Positions 17,246 through 24,146 of a DNA stretch of 33,848 nt are shown here, in pieces. Every line of letters starts with the position of its first letter. Within the stretch, counting starts at the first letter, position 1. Below the pieces are notes generated by a model that did not search any database, was not told the origin of the DNA, and was given only the letters and a program-made list of their open reading frames with translations. The stretch spans positions 1-33,848 of the forward strand of contig NZ_JOEY01000075.1 of assembly GCF_000718165.1 (NCBI RefSeq). Reading direction: 5' to 3'. The position numbers and the translations under genes were made by a program. The stretch comes from Streptomyces fulvoviolaceus (GTDB taxonomy: Bacteria > Actinomycetota > Actinomycetes > Streptomycetales > Streptomycetaceae).

Positions 17246-17591
17246 CGGGAACCACCTTTACGACGGCGCCGACACACCTGCGGCACCGCGACCGTGCCGG
17301 AAAGCACCAGCTCACGGCGGCTATGGGGCCGTACAGATGCTGTCGGTGCCCCGCCGGGGGCGCCCACTCCCCGCCCTCCCCTCGGGAGGGCGTTTTTTGC
17401 TGTTCAGGGGTGGCTTGCCGGATTCGGCGGAGTGGTTGCGCGGCGAGACCGAGGATCCGCCCCGGGCGAACCTGATGTATTCGCGGTCAGTTGACATAGT
17501 CGACGGCTCGCGGTGGAGGCGTGTGCGGGGCTCCGAGAATGCTTGGCATCCCAGAGCCCCTGCGGGCTGTCACGCTCGTGACGCGATCGGG
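17246..17591. other. Gene-free junction between mobile DNA and the biosynthetic cluster
   Basis: No supported gene lies here. It contains a strong plus-strand terminator (17372-17398) without an obvious gene feeding it, and a TTGACA hexamer (17490-17495) with no convincing -10 partner. The acyltransferase frame stays open back to 17337, but that extension is unlike the family. Confidence 0.5.
17372..17398 (+). terminator. Rho-independent terminator without an upstream gene
   Basis: CGCCCTCCC, loop CTC, GGGAGGGCG, then TTTTTT: a perfect 9-bp GC-rich stem directly followed by six T residues on the plus strand. The only gene to its left is the DUF2637 gene on the other strand, so it could end an uncharacterised small RNA or be left over from a lost gene. 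Confidence 0.85.
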
Positions 17592-18788
17592 ATGATCATG
17601 ACCACGGACAACTCCGCCCCGGAAACACCCAGGTCCCCAGCGGCCGCGAACACCCTGGCCGCCCGGCGGCGACCCGCCGAGGCGACGGGCAGGTCCCGCG
17701 CCTCGCGCCTGCCGTCGCTCACCGGCATGCGGTTCCTGGCCGCGCTCCTGGTGTTCTTCTACCACTCCTCCCTGCCGCGCCCCGCGGTCCAGCTCATGGG
17801 CGATCACGCGGCGTGGAAGGTGTACTACCTGGCCAGCTCGCAGGCGGGCGCGCTCGGCGTCACCTTCTTCTTCGTGCTGAGCGGTTTCGTGCTGACGTGG
17901 TCGGCGCGGGGGACGGACACCGCCCCCGCCTTCTGGCGCCGCCGCTACGTGAAGATCGTCCCGAACTACGTTCTGACCTGGGCCCTGTCCATGGTGCTCT
18001 TCGCCGCGGCGGTCACGCCGACCTGGATGGCGGTCACCAACCTCTTCATGCTCCAGTCCTGGATTCCCGACATCCATCTCAGCTTCAGCGTGGACACCCC
18101 CAGTTGGTCGCTGGGCGTCGAAGCCCTCTTCTACGCCCTCTTCCCGCTGCTGCTGCTCGGGGTCCGGAGGATCCGGGCGGAACGGCTCAAGTACTGGTTC
18201 GCCGGCACCTTCGCCGGCATCGTGGCCACCGCCGCGCTGTCGTACGCGCTGCTGCCCGCCTCACCCGCGCTGTCACTGCCGTATCTGAAGGGCAGCATCT
18301 CGACGTACCAGTACTGGTTCGCCTACGTGTTCCCGGTGCCCCGGGTCCTGGACTTCGCGCTGGGCATCCTGCTCGCACGGCTGGTGATGGCCGGGCGGTG
18401 GCGCGACATCGGGGTGGGGCGGTCGGTGCTGCTGCTGGCCGTCGGCTATGCGGTGGCCCTGGAGGTGCCGTACCTCTACGGGCAGATCGTCGTGTGTGTC
18501 CTGCCCGCCGCGGTCGTCATCGCCGCGGGCGCCATGGCGGACGCGAGCGGGAGCTCCACCGTGTTCAACCACCGGACGATGATCTGGCTGGGCGAGATCT
18601 CCTTCGCGTTCTATCTGGTCCACTGGATCGTGCTGGCGACGTCCCGCAAGGCCCTGGGCACCGCCCTGTTCTCCACGCCGGTGAGCATCGCGCTGACACT
18701 CGGTCAGATAGCCGTCGCCGTACTGCTGTCCTGGGCCGTGTACGTCTGGTTCGAGCGGCCCATCGTGCGGCGGTGGTCCACAGGCTGA
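17592..18788 (+). CDS. Membrane acyltransferase, OafA/YrhL family (398 aa)
   Basis: This is a typical acyltransferase-3 protein. Near residue 45 is LTGMRFLAALLVFFYHSS, carrying the family's conserved His after the first membrane span. It is followed by GVTFFFVLSGFVLTWS, FWRRRYVKIVPNYVLTW and a SWSLGVEALFYALFPLLLL motif with the conserved Glu, then about ten membrane spans ending in SFAFYLVHWIVL and WFERPIVRR. Such enzymes transfer acyl groups from inside the membrane onto sugars, antibiotics or cell-envelope glycans. I chose the ATG at 17592 over the longer frame because the family begins here; an ATG at 17598 is equally possible. A 14-bp stem hairpin follows the gene. Whether it acylates the cluster product or belongs to the envelope is undecided. 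Confidence 0.85.
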   Translation: MIMTTDNSAPETPRSPAAANTLAARRRPAEATGRSRASRLPSLTGMRFLAALLVFFYHSSLPRPAVQLMGDHAAWKVYYLASSQAGALGVTFFFVLSGFVLTWSARGTDTAPAFWRRRYVKIVPNYVLTWALSMVLFAAAVTPTWMAVTNLFMLQSWIPDIHLSFSVDTPSWSLGVEALFYALFPLLLLGVRRIRAERLKYWFAGTFAGIVATAALSYALLPASPALSLPYLKGSISTYQYWFAYVFPVPRVLDFALGILLARLVMAGRWRDIGVGRSVLLLAVGYAVALEVPYLYGQIVVCVLPAAVVIAAGAMADASGSSTVFNHRTMIWLGEISFAFYLVHWIVLATSRKALGTALFSTPVSIALTLGQIAVAVLLSWAVYVWFERPIVRRWSTG

Positions 18789-18810
18789 CCGCGCCGTCAC
18801 GATCCCGCGC

Positions 18811-18842
18811 GTGGGGGGCCGGCTGCCGAGCCGGCCCCCCAC
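18811..18842 (+). terminator. Perfect 14-bp stem hairpin after the acyltransferase
   Basis: GTGGGGGGCCGGCT (18811-18824) pairs without mismatch with AGCCGGCCCCCCAC (18829-18842) around a four-base loop, 22 bases after the stop codon. There is no T-run, but such T-less GC hairpins are common Streptomyces terminators. Confidence 0.75.
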
Positions 18843-18917
18843 ATTCGTGCGTCCCGCATCCACCATCCGTCCGCCCGGCTGTACCGGCACTGCCGACGGT
18901 GCTACGCTCAAGATAGA

Positions 18918-18937
18918 TTCTACGGAATATTATTCCG
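18918..18937. promoter_or_regulatory. Palindromic operator/promoter element upstream of the MarR gene
   Basis: CGGAATA-T-TATTCCG (18923-18937) is a perfect palindrome with 7-bp arms in an AT-rich island about 70 bp upstream of the MarR start. The 11 bases GGAATATTATT (18924-18934) recur on the minus strand upstream of the SARP gene (23568-23578); over TTCnAnGGAATATTATTnC the two sites share 16 of 19 bases. The position and symmetry suit a MarR-dimer operator. The contained TATTAT could also be a -10 box, so operator and promoter may overlap. Confidence 0.6.
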
Positions 18938-18940
18938 ACC

Positions 18941-18994
18941 AATTGAACTGCTGATCGATTGAACCTCCGACCGAATGAACGACACCGATTGAAC
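18941..18994 (+). repeat. Four ATTGAAC-type direct repeats in the MarR leader
   Basis: AATTGAAC (18941), GATTGAAC (18957), GAATGAAC (18973) and GATTGAAC (18987) repeat at 16, 16 and 14 bp between the palindrome and the MarR ribosome-binding site. The spacing is about one and a half helical turns and does not match the 11-bp spacing of SARP sites. It may be a second regulator-binding array or a low-complexity leader. Confidence 0.6.
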
Positions 18995-19006
18995 GAAGGG
19001 GTCACG

Positions 19007-19447
19007 ATGGACCTCAAGCCCCTGTTCACCGACTTGATCCGCCTGGAGATCGAGTTGTGGGACGCCGTCGATGCCCGGCTGCGCGGCGATCTCGACCTCC
19101 AGCTGCGGAACTACCTGGCCCTGCAGGTGATCGGCACCACCCCGTCCTGCCGGGTGTACAACCTGGTGGAGCGGCTCGGGATCACCGTCGGCACCGCGAG
19201 CAAGGCCGTCGACCGGCTCGAGGACGCCGGCTGGTGCCTGCGCCGGAACAACCCGAAGGACCGGCGCTCGCCGATCCTGGAGCTCACCGAGACCGGGGAG
19301 AGCCTCCTGGACAAGGCGACCCTCAGCGTCGACGCCGAGCTGGCACTGCGCCTGGCGTCCCCGCTCGACGGGCAGGCTCTGGAGCAGCTGACCGCCGCGG
19401 TGGCCCGGCTGGTCCGCCCTTCCGGGACGGAAGAGAGGACCGCGTAG
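19007..19447 (+). CDS. MarR-family transcriptional regulator (146 aa)
   Basis: The ATG at 19007 follows GAAGGGG at good spacing. The protein has the MarR winged-helix core: LALQVIG, then VYNLVERLGITVGTASKAVDRLEDAGW (recognition helix), then the basic wing NPKDRRSPILELTETG, ending with a dimerisation helix. MarR proteins usually repress their own operon and release DNA when they bind a phenolic or are oxidised. Two cysteines (Cys48 and Cys77, at the DNA-binding domain) might sense quinones by alkylation; this is inference. Its TAG stop directly abuts the next ATG, so it is cotranscribed with the oxidoreductase. The palindrome at 18923-18937 is the likely autoregulatory site. Confidence 0.85.
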   Translation: MDLKPLFTDLIRLEIELWDAVDARLRGDLDLQLRNYLALQVIGTTPSCRVYNLVERLGITVGTASKAVDRLEDAGWCLRRNNPKDRRSPILELTETGESLLDKATLSVDAELALRLASPLDGQALEQLTAAVARLVRPSGTEERTA

Positions 19448-20431
19448 ATGTCGGACCTCATGCGGGCGATCGTGCTGGACGCTCCCGGCCCCCCGCAGGC
19501 GCTCACCGTCCGCCGGATCCCCGTCCCGGCCCCCGTGCGCGGAGAGGTCCTCATCCAGGTGAAGGCGTTCGGCCTCAACCGGTCGGAGCTGTACACCCGG
19601 CTCGGCCTGTCCGGGGACGCGGTCACGTTCCCCCGCGTCCCCGGGATCGAGGCCGTGGGCATCGTCGCGGCCTGTCCCGGCGGCGAGTTCGACATCGACC
19701 ACCAGGTCGCCGCGCTGATGGGCGGCATGGGCCGCACCTTCGACGGCGGATACGCCGAGTACACCTGCGTTCCGGCGCGCCAGGTCGTGCCCTTCGACAG
19801 CACGCTCGACTGGGGCACGCTGGGCGCGGTGCCCGAGATGCTGCAGACCGCCCACGGCTGTCTCACCCTCGGACTCGACGCCCGTCCCGGGCAGTCCCTG
19901 CTGATCCGCGGCGGCACCTCCTCGGTGGGCCTGACCGCCGCGGTCCTCGCCGCACGGCGCGGGATGACCGTCCTGTCGACGACGCGACGGGCCGTCGGCG
20001 CGGCGCTCCTGCGCAGGTACGGCGCCGAGCACGCCCTCGTCGACGACGGAGACGTCGCGGCCCAGGTGCGGGACCTCCTGCCCGAGGGCGTCGACACCGC
20101 CCTGGAACTCGTCGGCACCCCGACCCTGCGCGACACCCTGCTCGCCACCCGCGTGCACGGAGTCGTGTGCTACGCGGGCGCCCTGTCCCTCGAGTGGACG
20201 GTGCGGGACTTCGTCCCGAACTCCTTCATCCCGCACGGCGTACGCCTGACCGGCTACGGCGGAGACGCCCACAACCTCCCTGCCGACGTTCTCCAGAGCT
20301 TCCTCGACGACGTCCAGGAAGGCAGGGTCCGCCTGCCGGTCGGAGAGGTCTTCCCCTTCCACCGGATCGCGGACGCACACGCGGCGATGGAGGCCGGTAC
20401 GGCGGACGGCAAGCTCGTGGTCACCGTCTGA
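19448..20431 (+). CDS. Quinone-oxidoreductase-like MDR-family NADPH dehydrogenase (327 aa)
   Basis: This is a zinc-independent medium-chain dehydrogenase/reductase. The catalytic fold carries VLIQVKAFGLNRSELYTR, PRVPGIEAVGIV and GGYAEYTCVPA. The Rossmann part starts near residue 145 with the glycine motif LLIRGGTSSVGLTAAVLAARRG, followed by TTRR, which suits NADPH. The cysteines of the structural zinc lobe are absent, as in the QOR subfamily. Such enzymes reduce quinones or enones. In a cluster expected to make a naphthoquinone it could detoxify or tailor the product. It begins immediately after the MarR stop with GAGAGGA upstream. Substrate assignment is inference. Confidence 0.8.
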   Translation: MSDLMRAIVLDAPGPPQALTVRRIPVPAPVRGEVLIQVKAFGLNRSELYTRLGLSGDAVTFPRVPGIEAVGIVAACPGGEFDIDHQVAALMGGMGRTFDGGYAEYTCVPARQVVPFDSTLDWGTLGAVPEMLQTAHGCLTLGLDARPGQSLLIRGGTSSVGLTAAVLAARRGMTVLSTTRRAVGAALLRRYGAEHALVDDGDVAAQVRDLLPEGVDTALELVGTPTLRDTLLATRVHGVVCYAGALSLEWTVRDFVPNSFIPHGVRLTGYGGDAHNLPADVLQSFLDDVQEGRVRLPVGEVFPFHRIADAHAAMEAGTADGKLVVTV

Positions 20432-20440
20432 CGGCGGCCA

Positions 20441-20493
20441 CGACACGGCTGCACTCGACACGGCTGTACACGACATGACTGAACACGACTGAC
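20441..20493 (+). repeat. 15-bp tandem repeat, about 3.5 units
   Basis: CGACACGGCTGCACT, CGACACGGCTGTACA and CGACATGACTGAACA follow each other at exactly 15 bp, then a partial CGACTGAC. They begin nine bases after the oxidoreductase stop. The A/C-rich composition differs from the coding DNA. They may be a replication-slippage product or a binding array in the exporter's leader. Confidence 0.75.
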
Positions 20494-20500
20494 AACGGCA

Positions 20501-20547
20501 GACCCCTCGTCAACTTCCCGGCCAGGAAAACACGTTGATCAGGGGTC
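20501..20547. promoter_or_regulatory. Imperfect inverted repeat upstream of the exporter
   Basis: GACCCCTCGTCAAC (20501-20514) and GTTGATCAGGGGTC (20534-20547) are inverted copies matching at 12 of 14 positions with a 19-base centre, 35 bp before the exporter start. It could be an operator for a TetR- or MarR-type protein or an RNA hairpin in the leader. Confidence 0.5.
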
Positions 20548-20581
20548 CGCCGCAGATCCGATCCGAACGGATGGTGGCAAC

Positions 20582-22030
20582 ATGCCCGAAGTCACTCACC
20601 CGCGCAAGTTGACGATTCTGGCGATCTGCTGCCTGGCCCTGTTGATGGTCGGCATGGACACCAGCATCGTCAACGTGGCGCTCACCTCGATCCGCACCGA
20701 TCTGCACGCCTCGGTGTCGGGCCTGCAGTGGACCGTCGACGCCTACACCATGGTGCTCGCGACGCTGTTACTCCTCGCCGGTTCCACCGGAGACCGGCTC
20801 GGCCGACGCCGGGTCTTCCTCGCCGGGCTCGTCGTCTTCACGTCGGGCTCCCTGCTGTGCAGCGTGGCGCCGGGACTCGGCTGGCTGATCGTCTTCCGCA
20901 TGGTCCAGGCCGTCGGCGGTTCCATGCTCAACCCGGTGGCCATGGGGATCATCACCAACGTCTTCACCGAGACCAAGGAGCGCGCGTTCGCGATCGGCGT
21001 CTGGGGTGCCACCGTCGGTGTCAGCATCGGGCTCGGACCGGTCGTCGGGGGCCTGCTCATCGAGTCCGTCGGCTGGCGGGGGATCTTCTGGATCAACATC
21101 CCCATCGGACTGGCGGCGATCGTGCTGGTGACGTTGTTCGTCCCGGAGTCCAAGGCGGAGCGGGCACGCCGGCCGGATCCCCTCGGCCAGGTCCTCGTGA
21201 TCCTGCTGCTCGCGTCCCTGACCTGGGCGATCATCGAGGCGCCCCGCCTGGGCTGGAGCTCCGTGCGCACCCTGCTCGTCCTCGCTGTCACCGTGGCGGC
21301 GCTCGTCGCGCTGCTCGGCTGGGAGAAACGGCGCGAGGAGCCACTGATCGAGCTGCGCTTCTTCCGCAGCGTGCCGTTCTCCAGCGCCACCGTGATGGCG
21401 GTGTGCGCCTTCGGCAACTACGCCGGGTTCCTGTTCCTCAACACCCTCTACCTCCAGCAGGTGCGCGACTACTCGGCGCTGGAGGCGGGCGTGGCCACCC
21501 TGCCGCTGGCGGTCGGCTCCCTGTTCTTCGCGCCGCTGTCCGGCCGCATCGTCGGCACCCGGGGGCCGCGAATCCCGTTGGTGGGTGCGGGAGTTCTGAT
21601 GACCCTGGGCGCGGTGATGCTGCTGCACGCCGACCGCGGCACACCGCTGACGTACGTCCTCGCGAGCTACCTGCTGTTCTCGATCGGCTTCGGCCTGGTG
21701 AACACCCCCATCACCAACAGCGCCGTGGCAGGCATGCCCCGGAGCCGGGCGGGACTCGCCTCGGCCTTCGCGACGACCAGCCGGCAGATCGGGGCGACTC
21801 TCGGCGTGGCGGTCGTCGGGTCGGTGCTCAACTCGTCCCTGGGCGGACGCACCGTGCACGAGGGCTTCGCCTCGGCCGAGACCGCGTGCTGGTGGGTCGT
21901 CGCCGGCTGCGGAGCCGCCATCGTCGTCATCGGGCTGATGGCCACGAGCGGTTGGGCCAAACAGACGGCCGAACGCGTCCTGACCGAGGACCTCCCACCC
22001 ATGGGCCACATACAGCCGGCGAAGCCCTGA
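20582..22030 (+). CDS. DHA2-family drug/metabolite exporter, 14 membrane spans (482 aa)
   Basis: This is a proton-driven EmrB/QacA-type efflux pump of the major facilitator superfamily. Visible family motifs are motif D1 (LLMVGMDTSIVNVAL), motif A (GDRLGRRRVFLAG), motif B (FRMVQAVGGSMLNP), and motif C (GVSIGLGPVVGGLL with WRGIFWINIP), with hydrophobic segments to about residue 460 and a short polar tail. It probably exports the cluster product and gives self-resistance. It lies 150 bp after the oxidoreductase, behind tandem repeats and an inverted repeat, so it may have its own promoter. Leu63 is encoded by TTA (20768-20770), a rare codon in Streptomyces that places translation under the bldA tRNA. 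Confidence 0.9.
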   Translation: MPEVTHPRKLTILAICCLALLMVGMDTSIVNVALTSIRTDLHASVSGLQWTVDAYTMVLATLLLLAGSTGDRLGRRRVFLAGLVVFTSGSLLCSVAPGLGWLIVFRMVQAVGGSMLNPVAMGIITNVFTETKERAFAIGVWGATVGVSIGLGPVVGGLLIESVGWRGIFWINIPIGLAAIVLVTLFVPESKAERARRPDPLGQVLVILLLASLTWAIIEAPRLGWSSVRTLLVLAVTVAALVALLGWEKRREEPLIELRFFRSVPFSSATVMAVCAFGNYAGFLFLNTLYLQQVRDYSALEAGVATLPLAVGSLFFAPLSGRIVGTRGPRIPLVGAGVLMTLGAVMLLHADRGTPLTYVLASYLLFSIGFGLVNTPITNSAVAGMPRSRAGLASAFATTSRQIGATLGVAVVGSVLNSSLGGRTVHEGFASAETACWWVVAGCGAAIVVIGLMATSGWAKQTAERVLTEDLPPMGHIQPAKP

Positions 22031-22119
22031 ACCGACGGACTGAACAGGACCGGGGCGGACTTGACCTTCGGACGATCGCCGCGGGGGGGGCGCCGGACGG
22101 CCACCGCCGGCGCGGCCCC

Positions 22120-22305
22120 GACGCCCAGACGGCTACCGCCGGGACGCCCCCGGCCACCGGACGGCCACCGCAAGAGACTCAACCACCCGACACCCACCAC
22201 CAGCACAACCCGCGACGCCCAGACGGCTACCGCCAGAACGCCCCCGGCCCCCAGACGGCCACCCCCGAAGACTCAACCACCCGACACCCACCACCAGCAC
22301 AACCC
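22120..22305. repeat. Imperfect direct duplication, 94-bp period
   Basis: The block from 22120 to 22211, starting GACGCCCAGACGGCTACCG and ending CCACCACCAGCACAACCC, is repeated from 22214 to 22305. The 3' part, from ACTCAACCACC onward, is identical in both copies. Two long copies without regular spacers do not make a CRISPR array. A recent slippage or duplication in noncoding DNA is the simplest reading. Confidence 0.75.
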
Positions 22306-22517
22306 CAACACCCGCACAGCCACCGCCAGGACACCCGCGCCCGCCGGACGCCCAGGCCATCCGGCGGCCGCCGTCAGCGTGCTCCCGGGGCGGTGGACAG
22401 CGGACGACGAGACCTCCGAAGACCGCCTCCGCCGTACGTCGTACGCCCCTGGCCACCGCCGGAGGCCGCCCGCCACCGCCCGGAGCCCCCCCGCCACCGC
22501 CATACACCCCTGGCCCC

Positions 22518-22594
22518 GCAGAAAAACCCCCCGCCGCAGTCGTCGCGTCGCGGCCGACAGAGCGATCCTGTCGGCCGCGACGCGACGACTGCGG
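22518..22594 (-). terminator. Perfect 27-bp stem hairpin, terminator of the SARP gene
   Basis: The 27 bases 22534-22560 pair without a mismatch with 22568-22594 around the seven-base loop AGCGATC; the arms start CCGCAGTCG and end CGACTGCGG. Read on the minus strand the hairpin follows the SARP stop (22623) by 28 bases and is succeeded by GGGGGGTTTTT, as in an intrinsic terminator. Being symmetrical, it may also stop exporter transcripts coming from the left. Confidence 0.85.
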
Positions 22595-22622
22595 AGCAAG
22601 GGGGGGTGGGACGGGGCCGCCG

Positions 22623-23429
22623 TCAGGCGGGGTGGCGCCACTCGTGGAGGGCCGGGTCGTCCAGCGCCGGATCCTCCGTGAGCACGGCCTGGTGCAGCCG
22701 TTGGAGGGGGATCGAGGGGCCGAGGCCCAGCTCGGCGCGGAGGGTGCGGTCCAGGTCCCGGTAGACCTGCAGCGCCTGCATACGGCGGTTGGCGCCGTAC
22801 AGGGCCCGCATGTACAGGCCGTGGAAGTGCTCGTGGGTGGGGTGCCGCGCGACATGGCCCGCGAGGTCGACGAGCGCCTGGTCGTGCCGTCCGCTGCGCA
22901 GTCCCTCTATGCACGACGCCTCGATCGCCGCGAGGTGCAGTTCGTCAAGCCGGGCGACCTCGACCTTCAGCTGGGGCCCGAGTTCCATGTCGGTGAGGGC
23001 CGGGCCGCGCCACAGCTCGACCGCCGCGGTCAGCGCCTTCGCCGCGAGCTCGTCGTCGCCGGCCGACGCGTAGGCCATGCCCTCGTGGTACAGCCTGGTG
23101 AACCGGTCGACGTCCAGCGCACCGGTGTCGAGATGCAGCAGGTACCCCCCGGGCCGCGTGCTCAGCAGCTCGTAGCGGCCCCGCTCGTCCCTGAGCTGAT
23201 GGCCGCACATCAGCTTGCGCAGCTGCAGCACGTACGTCTGCACCGTGGTCTTCCAGCAGCGGGGCGGATCCTCGTCCCACAACTCGTTGGCCAGGTCGGA
23301 GACACTGACCATGCGACCGTTGTTGAGCGCGAGGACCGCGAGTAACTGGCGCGGCTTGCTCGCCGTCGGTGTGATGTCGCTGTCGGCCTCACACATCTCC
23401 AACGGGCCCAGCAGGTTGATACTCAGCAT
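22623..23429 (-). CDS. SARP-family pathway activator (268 aa)
   Basis: The ATG at 23429 (MLSINLLGPLEM) is preceded by GAGGAAG; the frame stays open far upstream, but this is where the family begins. Residues 1-95 form the OmpR-type winged helix (SKPRQLLAVLALNNGRMVS, WKTTVQTYVLQLRKLM). Residues about 100-255 form the bacterial transcriptional activation domain (DVDRFTRLYHEGM, LTAAVELWRGPALTD, LYGANRRMQALQVYRDLDRTL). SARPs switch on antibiotic clusters by binding heptamers spaced 11 bp apart near the -35 region; such heptamers precede the methyltransferase operon. Leu29 is a TTA codon (23345-23343), predicting bldA dependence. It is transcribed alone, with its own upstream element and terminator. 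Confidence 0.9.
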   Translation of the reverse strand: MLSINLLGPLEMCEADSDITPTASKPRQLLAVLALNNGRMVSVSDLANELWDEDPPRCWKTTVQTYVLQLRKLMCGHQLRDERGRYELLSTRPGGYLLHLDTGALDVDRFTRLYHEGMAYASAGDDELAAKALTAAVELWRGPALTDMELGPQLKVEVARLDELHLAAIEASCIEGLRSGRHDQALVDLAGHVARHPTHEHFHGLYMRALYGANRRMQALQVYRDLDRTLRAELGLGPSIPLQRLHQAVLTEDPALDDPALHEWRHPA

Positions 23430-23556
23430 GAGAGGCTTCCTCGGTGATGGGGCACGTCGCGAGCAGGCGGCGTACGCGGTGTGGTCGAGGTGCGGGCTCT
23501 CGGGAGAAGCGCATCCCCCGCTCCGGCCTACAGCTTTCTTCTGTATGACCCTCAGT

Positions 23557-23587
23557 TGCTTCCAAGAAATAATATTCCTTGGAAGCA
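23557..23587. promoter_or_regulatory. Inverted repeat with MarR-site core upstream of the SARP gene
   Basis: TGCTTCCAAG (23557-23566) and CTTGGAAGCA (23578-23587) are perfect 10-bp arms around an 11-base AT-rich centre, 128 bp upstream of the SARP start. The minus strand reads GGAATATTATT across it (23578-23568), the same 11 bases that form the palindrome upstream of the MarR gene. This makes it a strong candidate operator shared between the two genes. The rest of 23430-23700 shows no gene. Confidence 0.65.
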
Positions 23588-23696
23588 GTCTCCCGGGTCC
23601 GCATTGGGCAAAAATCGACGGGTACAAGCACGGGCGAAACGGGCAGCGCGTAAAGCGGTGGCAGCGGAATGACAGGGTCCCGTGGTCCGCACAGCA

Positions 23697-23743
23697 CAAA
23701 ACCGGCCTCGCTCCGCCCGACGTGCGGGCGGAGCGAGGCCGGT
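23697..23743 (-). terminator. Perfect 19-bp stem terminator closing the core operon
   Basis: ACCGGCCTCGCTCCGCCCG (23701-23719) pairs perfectly with 23725-23743 around a five-base loop. On the minus strand the stem is followed by TTTTGTGC. It starts 12 bases after the MoaF-like stop, so it ends the leftward eight-gene operon and separates it from the SARP promoter region. Confidence 0.9.
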
Positions 23744-23755
23744 GGTGTACGTCCC

Positions 23756-24133
23756 TCAGGACTCCCGGCGCACCGTGCCGAGGTGCATCTCGCCGCTCGG
23801 GGGCCCACCGTCCGCGCCCGGCTTGCTGACGAAGTTGGTCATGGTGCCCTCGACCAGGTCCTGCACATTGCAGATGACCACGCCGTTCGGTTCCACCCAG
23901 CCCACGTGGTACTTCCCGTAGGAGACCCTGCGGAAGTAGACGTCGACCGTCCCGCACGGACCCTCGGGGACGCCGCTGTTCCCCGAGGTCAGGACGGTCA
24001 GGGTGACCTGCTTCCCGTCCGGCGAGTACTCCTGACGGGCCATCAGTCCCGTGTCCACGTTCACGACGAACGCGTGCCCCGCGAGCGCCGGCTCCACGTC
24101 GGCCCGGACCGTCGGCATGACTTCGCTCGTCAT
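23756..24133 (-). CDS. MoaF-like small lipocalin-type protein (125 aa)
   Basis: The ATG at 24133 is preceded by a strong GGAGGT. The sequence is beta-rich and its second half, YGKYHVGWVEPNGVVICNVQ followed by DLVEGTMTNFV, matches the closing strands of MoaF-related proteins, small calycin-like barrels that bind ligands. The name comes from a molybdenum-cofactor gene, but no cofactor genes are nearby; family members also occur in secondary-metabolite clusters, where the role is unclear. It is the last gene of the core operon, 70 bp after the monooxygenase, and a terminator follows. A ligand-binding, cyclase-like or isomerase-like role on the naphthoquinone is possible but not shown by the sequence. 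Confidence 0.65.
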   Translation of the reverse strand: MTSEVMPTVRADVEPALAGHAFVVNVDTGLMARQEYSPDGKQVTLTVLTSGNSGVPEGPCGTVDVYFRRVSYGKYHVGWVEPNGVVICNVQDLVEGTMTNFVSKPGADGGPPSGEMHLGTVRRES

Positions 24134-24146
24134 CGGTTACCTCCTG

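Larger units (their letters stand above)
22031..22622. other. Repeat-rich gene-free region between exporter and SARP gene
   Basis: About 590 bases hold no supportable gene although long frames are open on both strands. The sequence is strongly C-rich on the plus strand and built from reiterated CAGACGGCTACCGCC-, GACGGCCACCG- and CACCCACCACCAGCACAAC-type words. It ends in a very long hairpin. Open frames here are composition artefacts. Confidence 0.7.

Noticed and set aside
17490..17520. Promoter from TTGACA at 17490-17495
   Set aside because: No plausible -10 hexamer lies 16-19 bp downstream.
18941..18994. SARP binding site from the ATTGAAC repeats
   Set aside because: The steps are 16/16/14 bp instead of 11 (or 22) bp.
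22120..22305. CRISPR array
   Set aside because: Only two 92-base copies two bases apart, with no spacer pattern and no cas genes.
23430..23957. N-terminal extension of the SARP frame to 23957
   Set aside because: It runs through the terminator and operator region and into the MoaF-like gene; SARPs begin at MLSINLLGPLEM.
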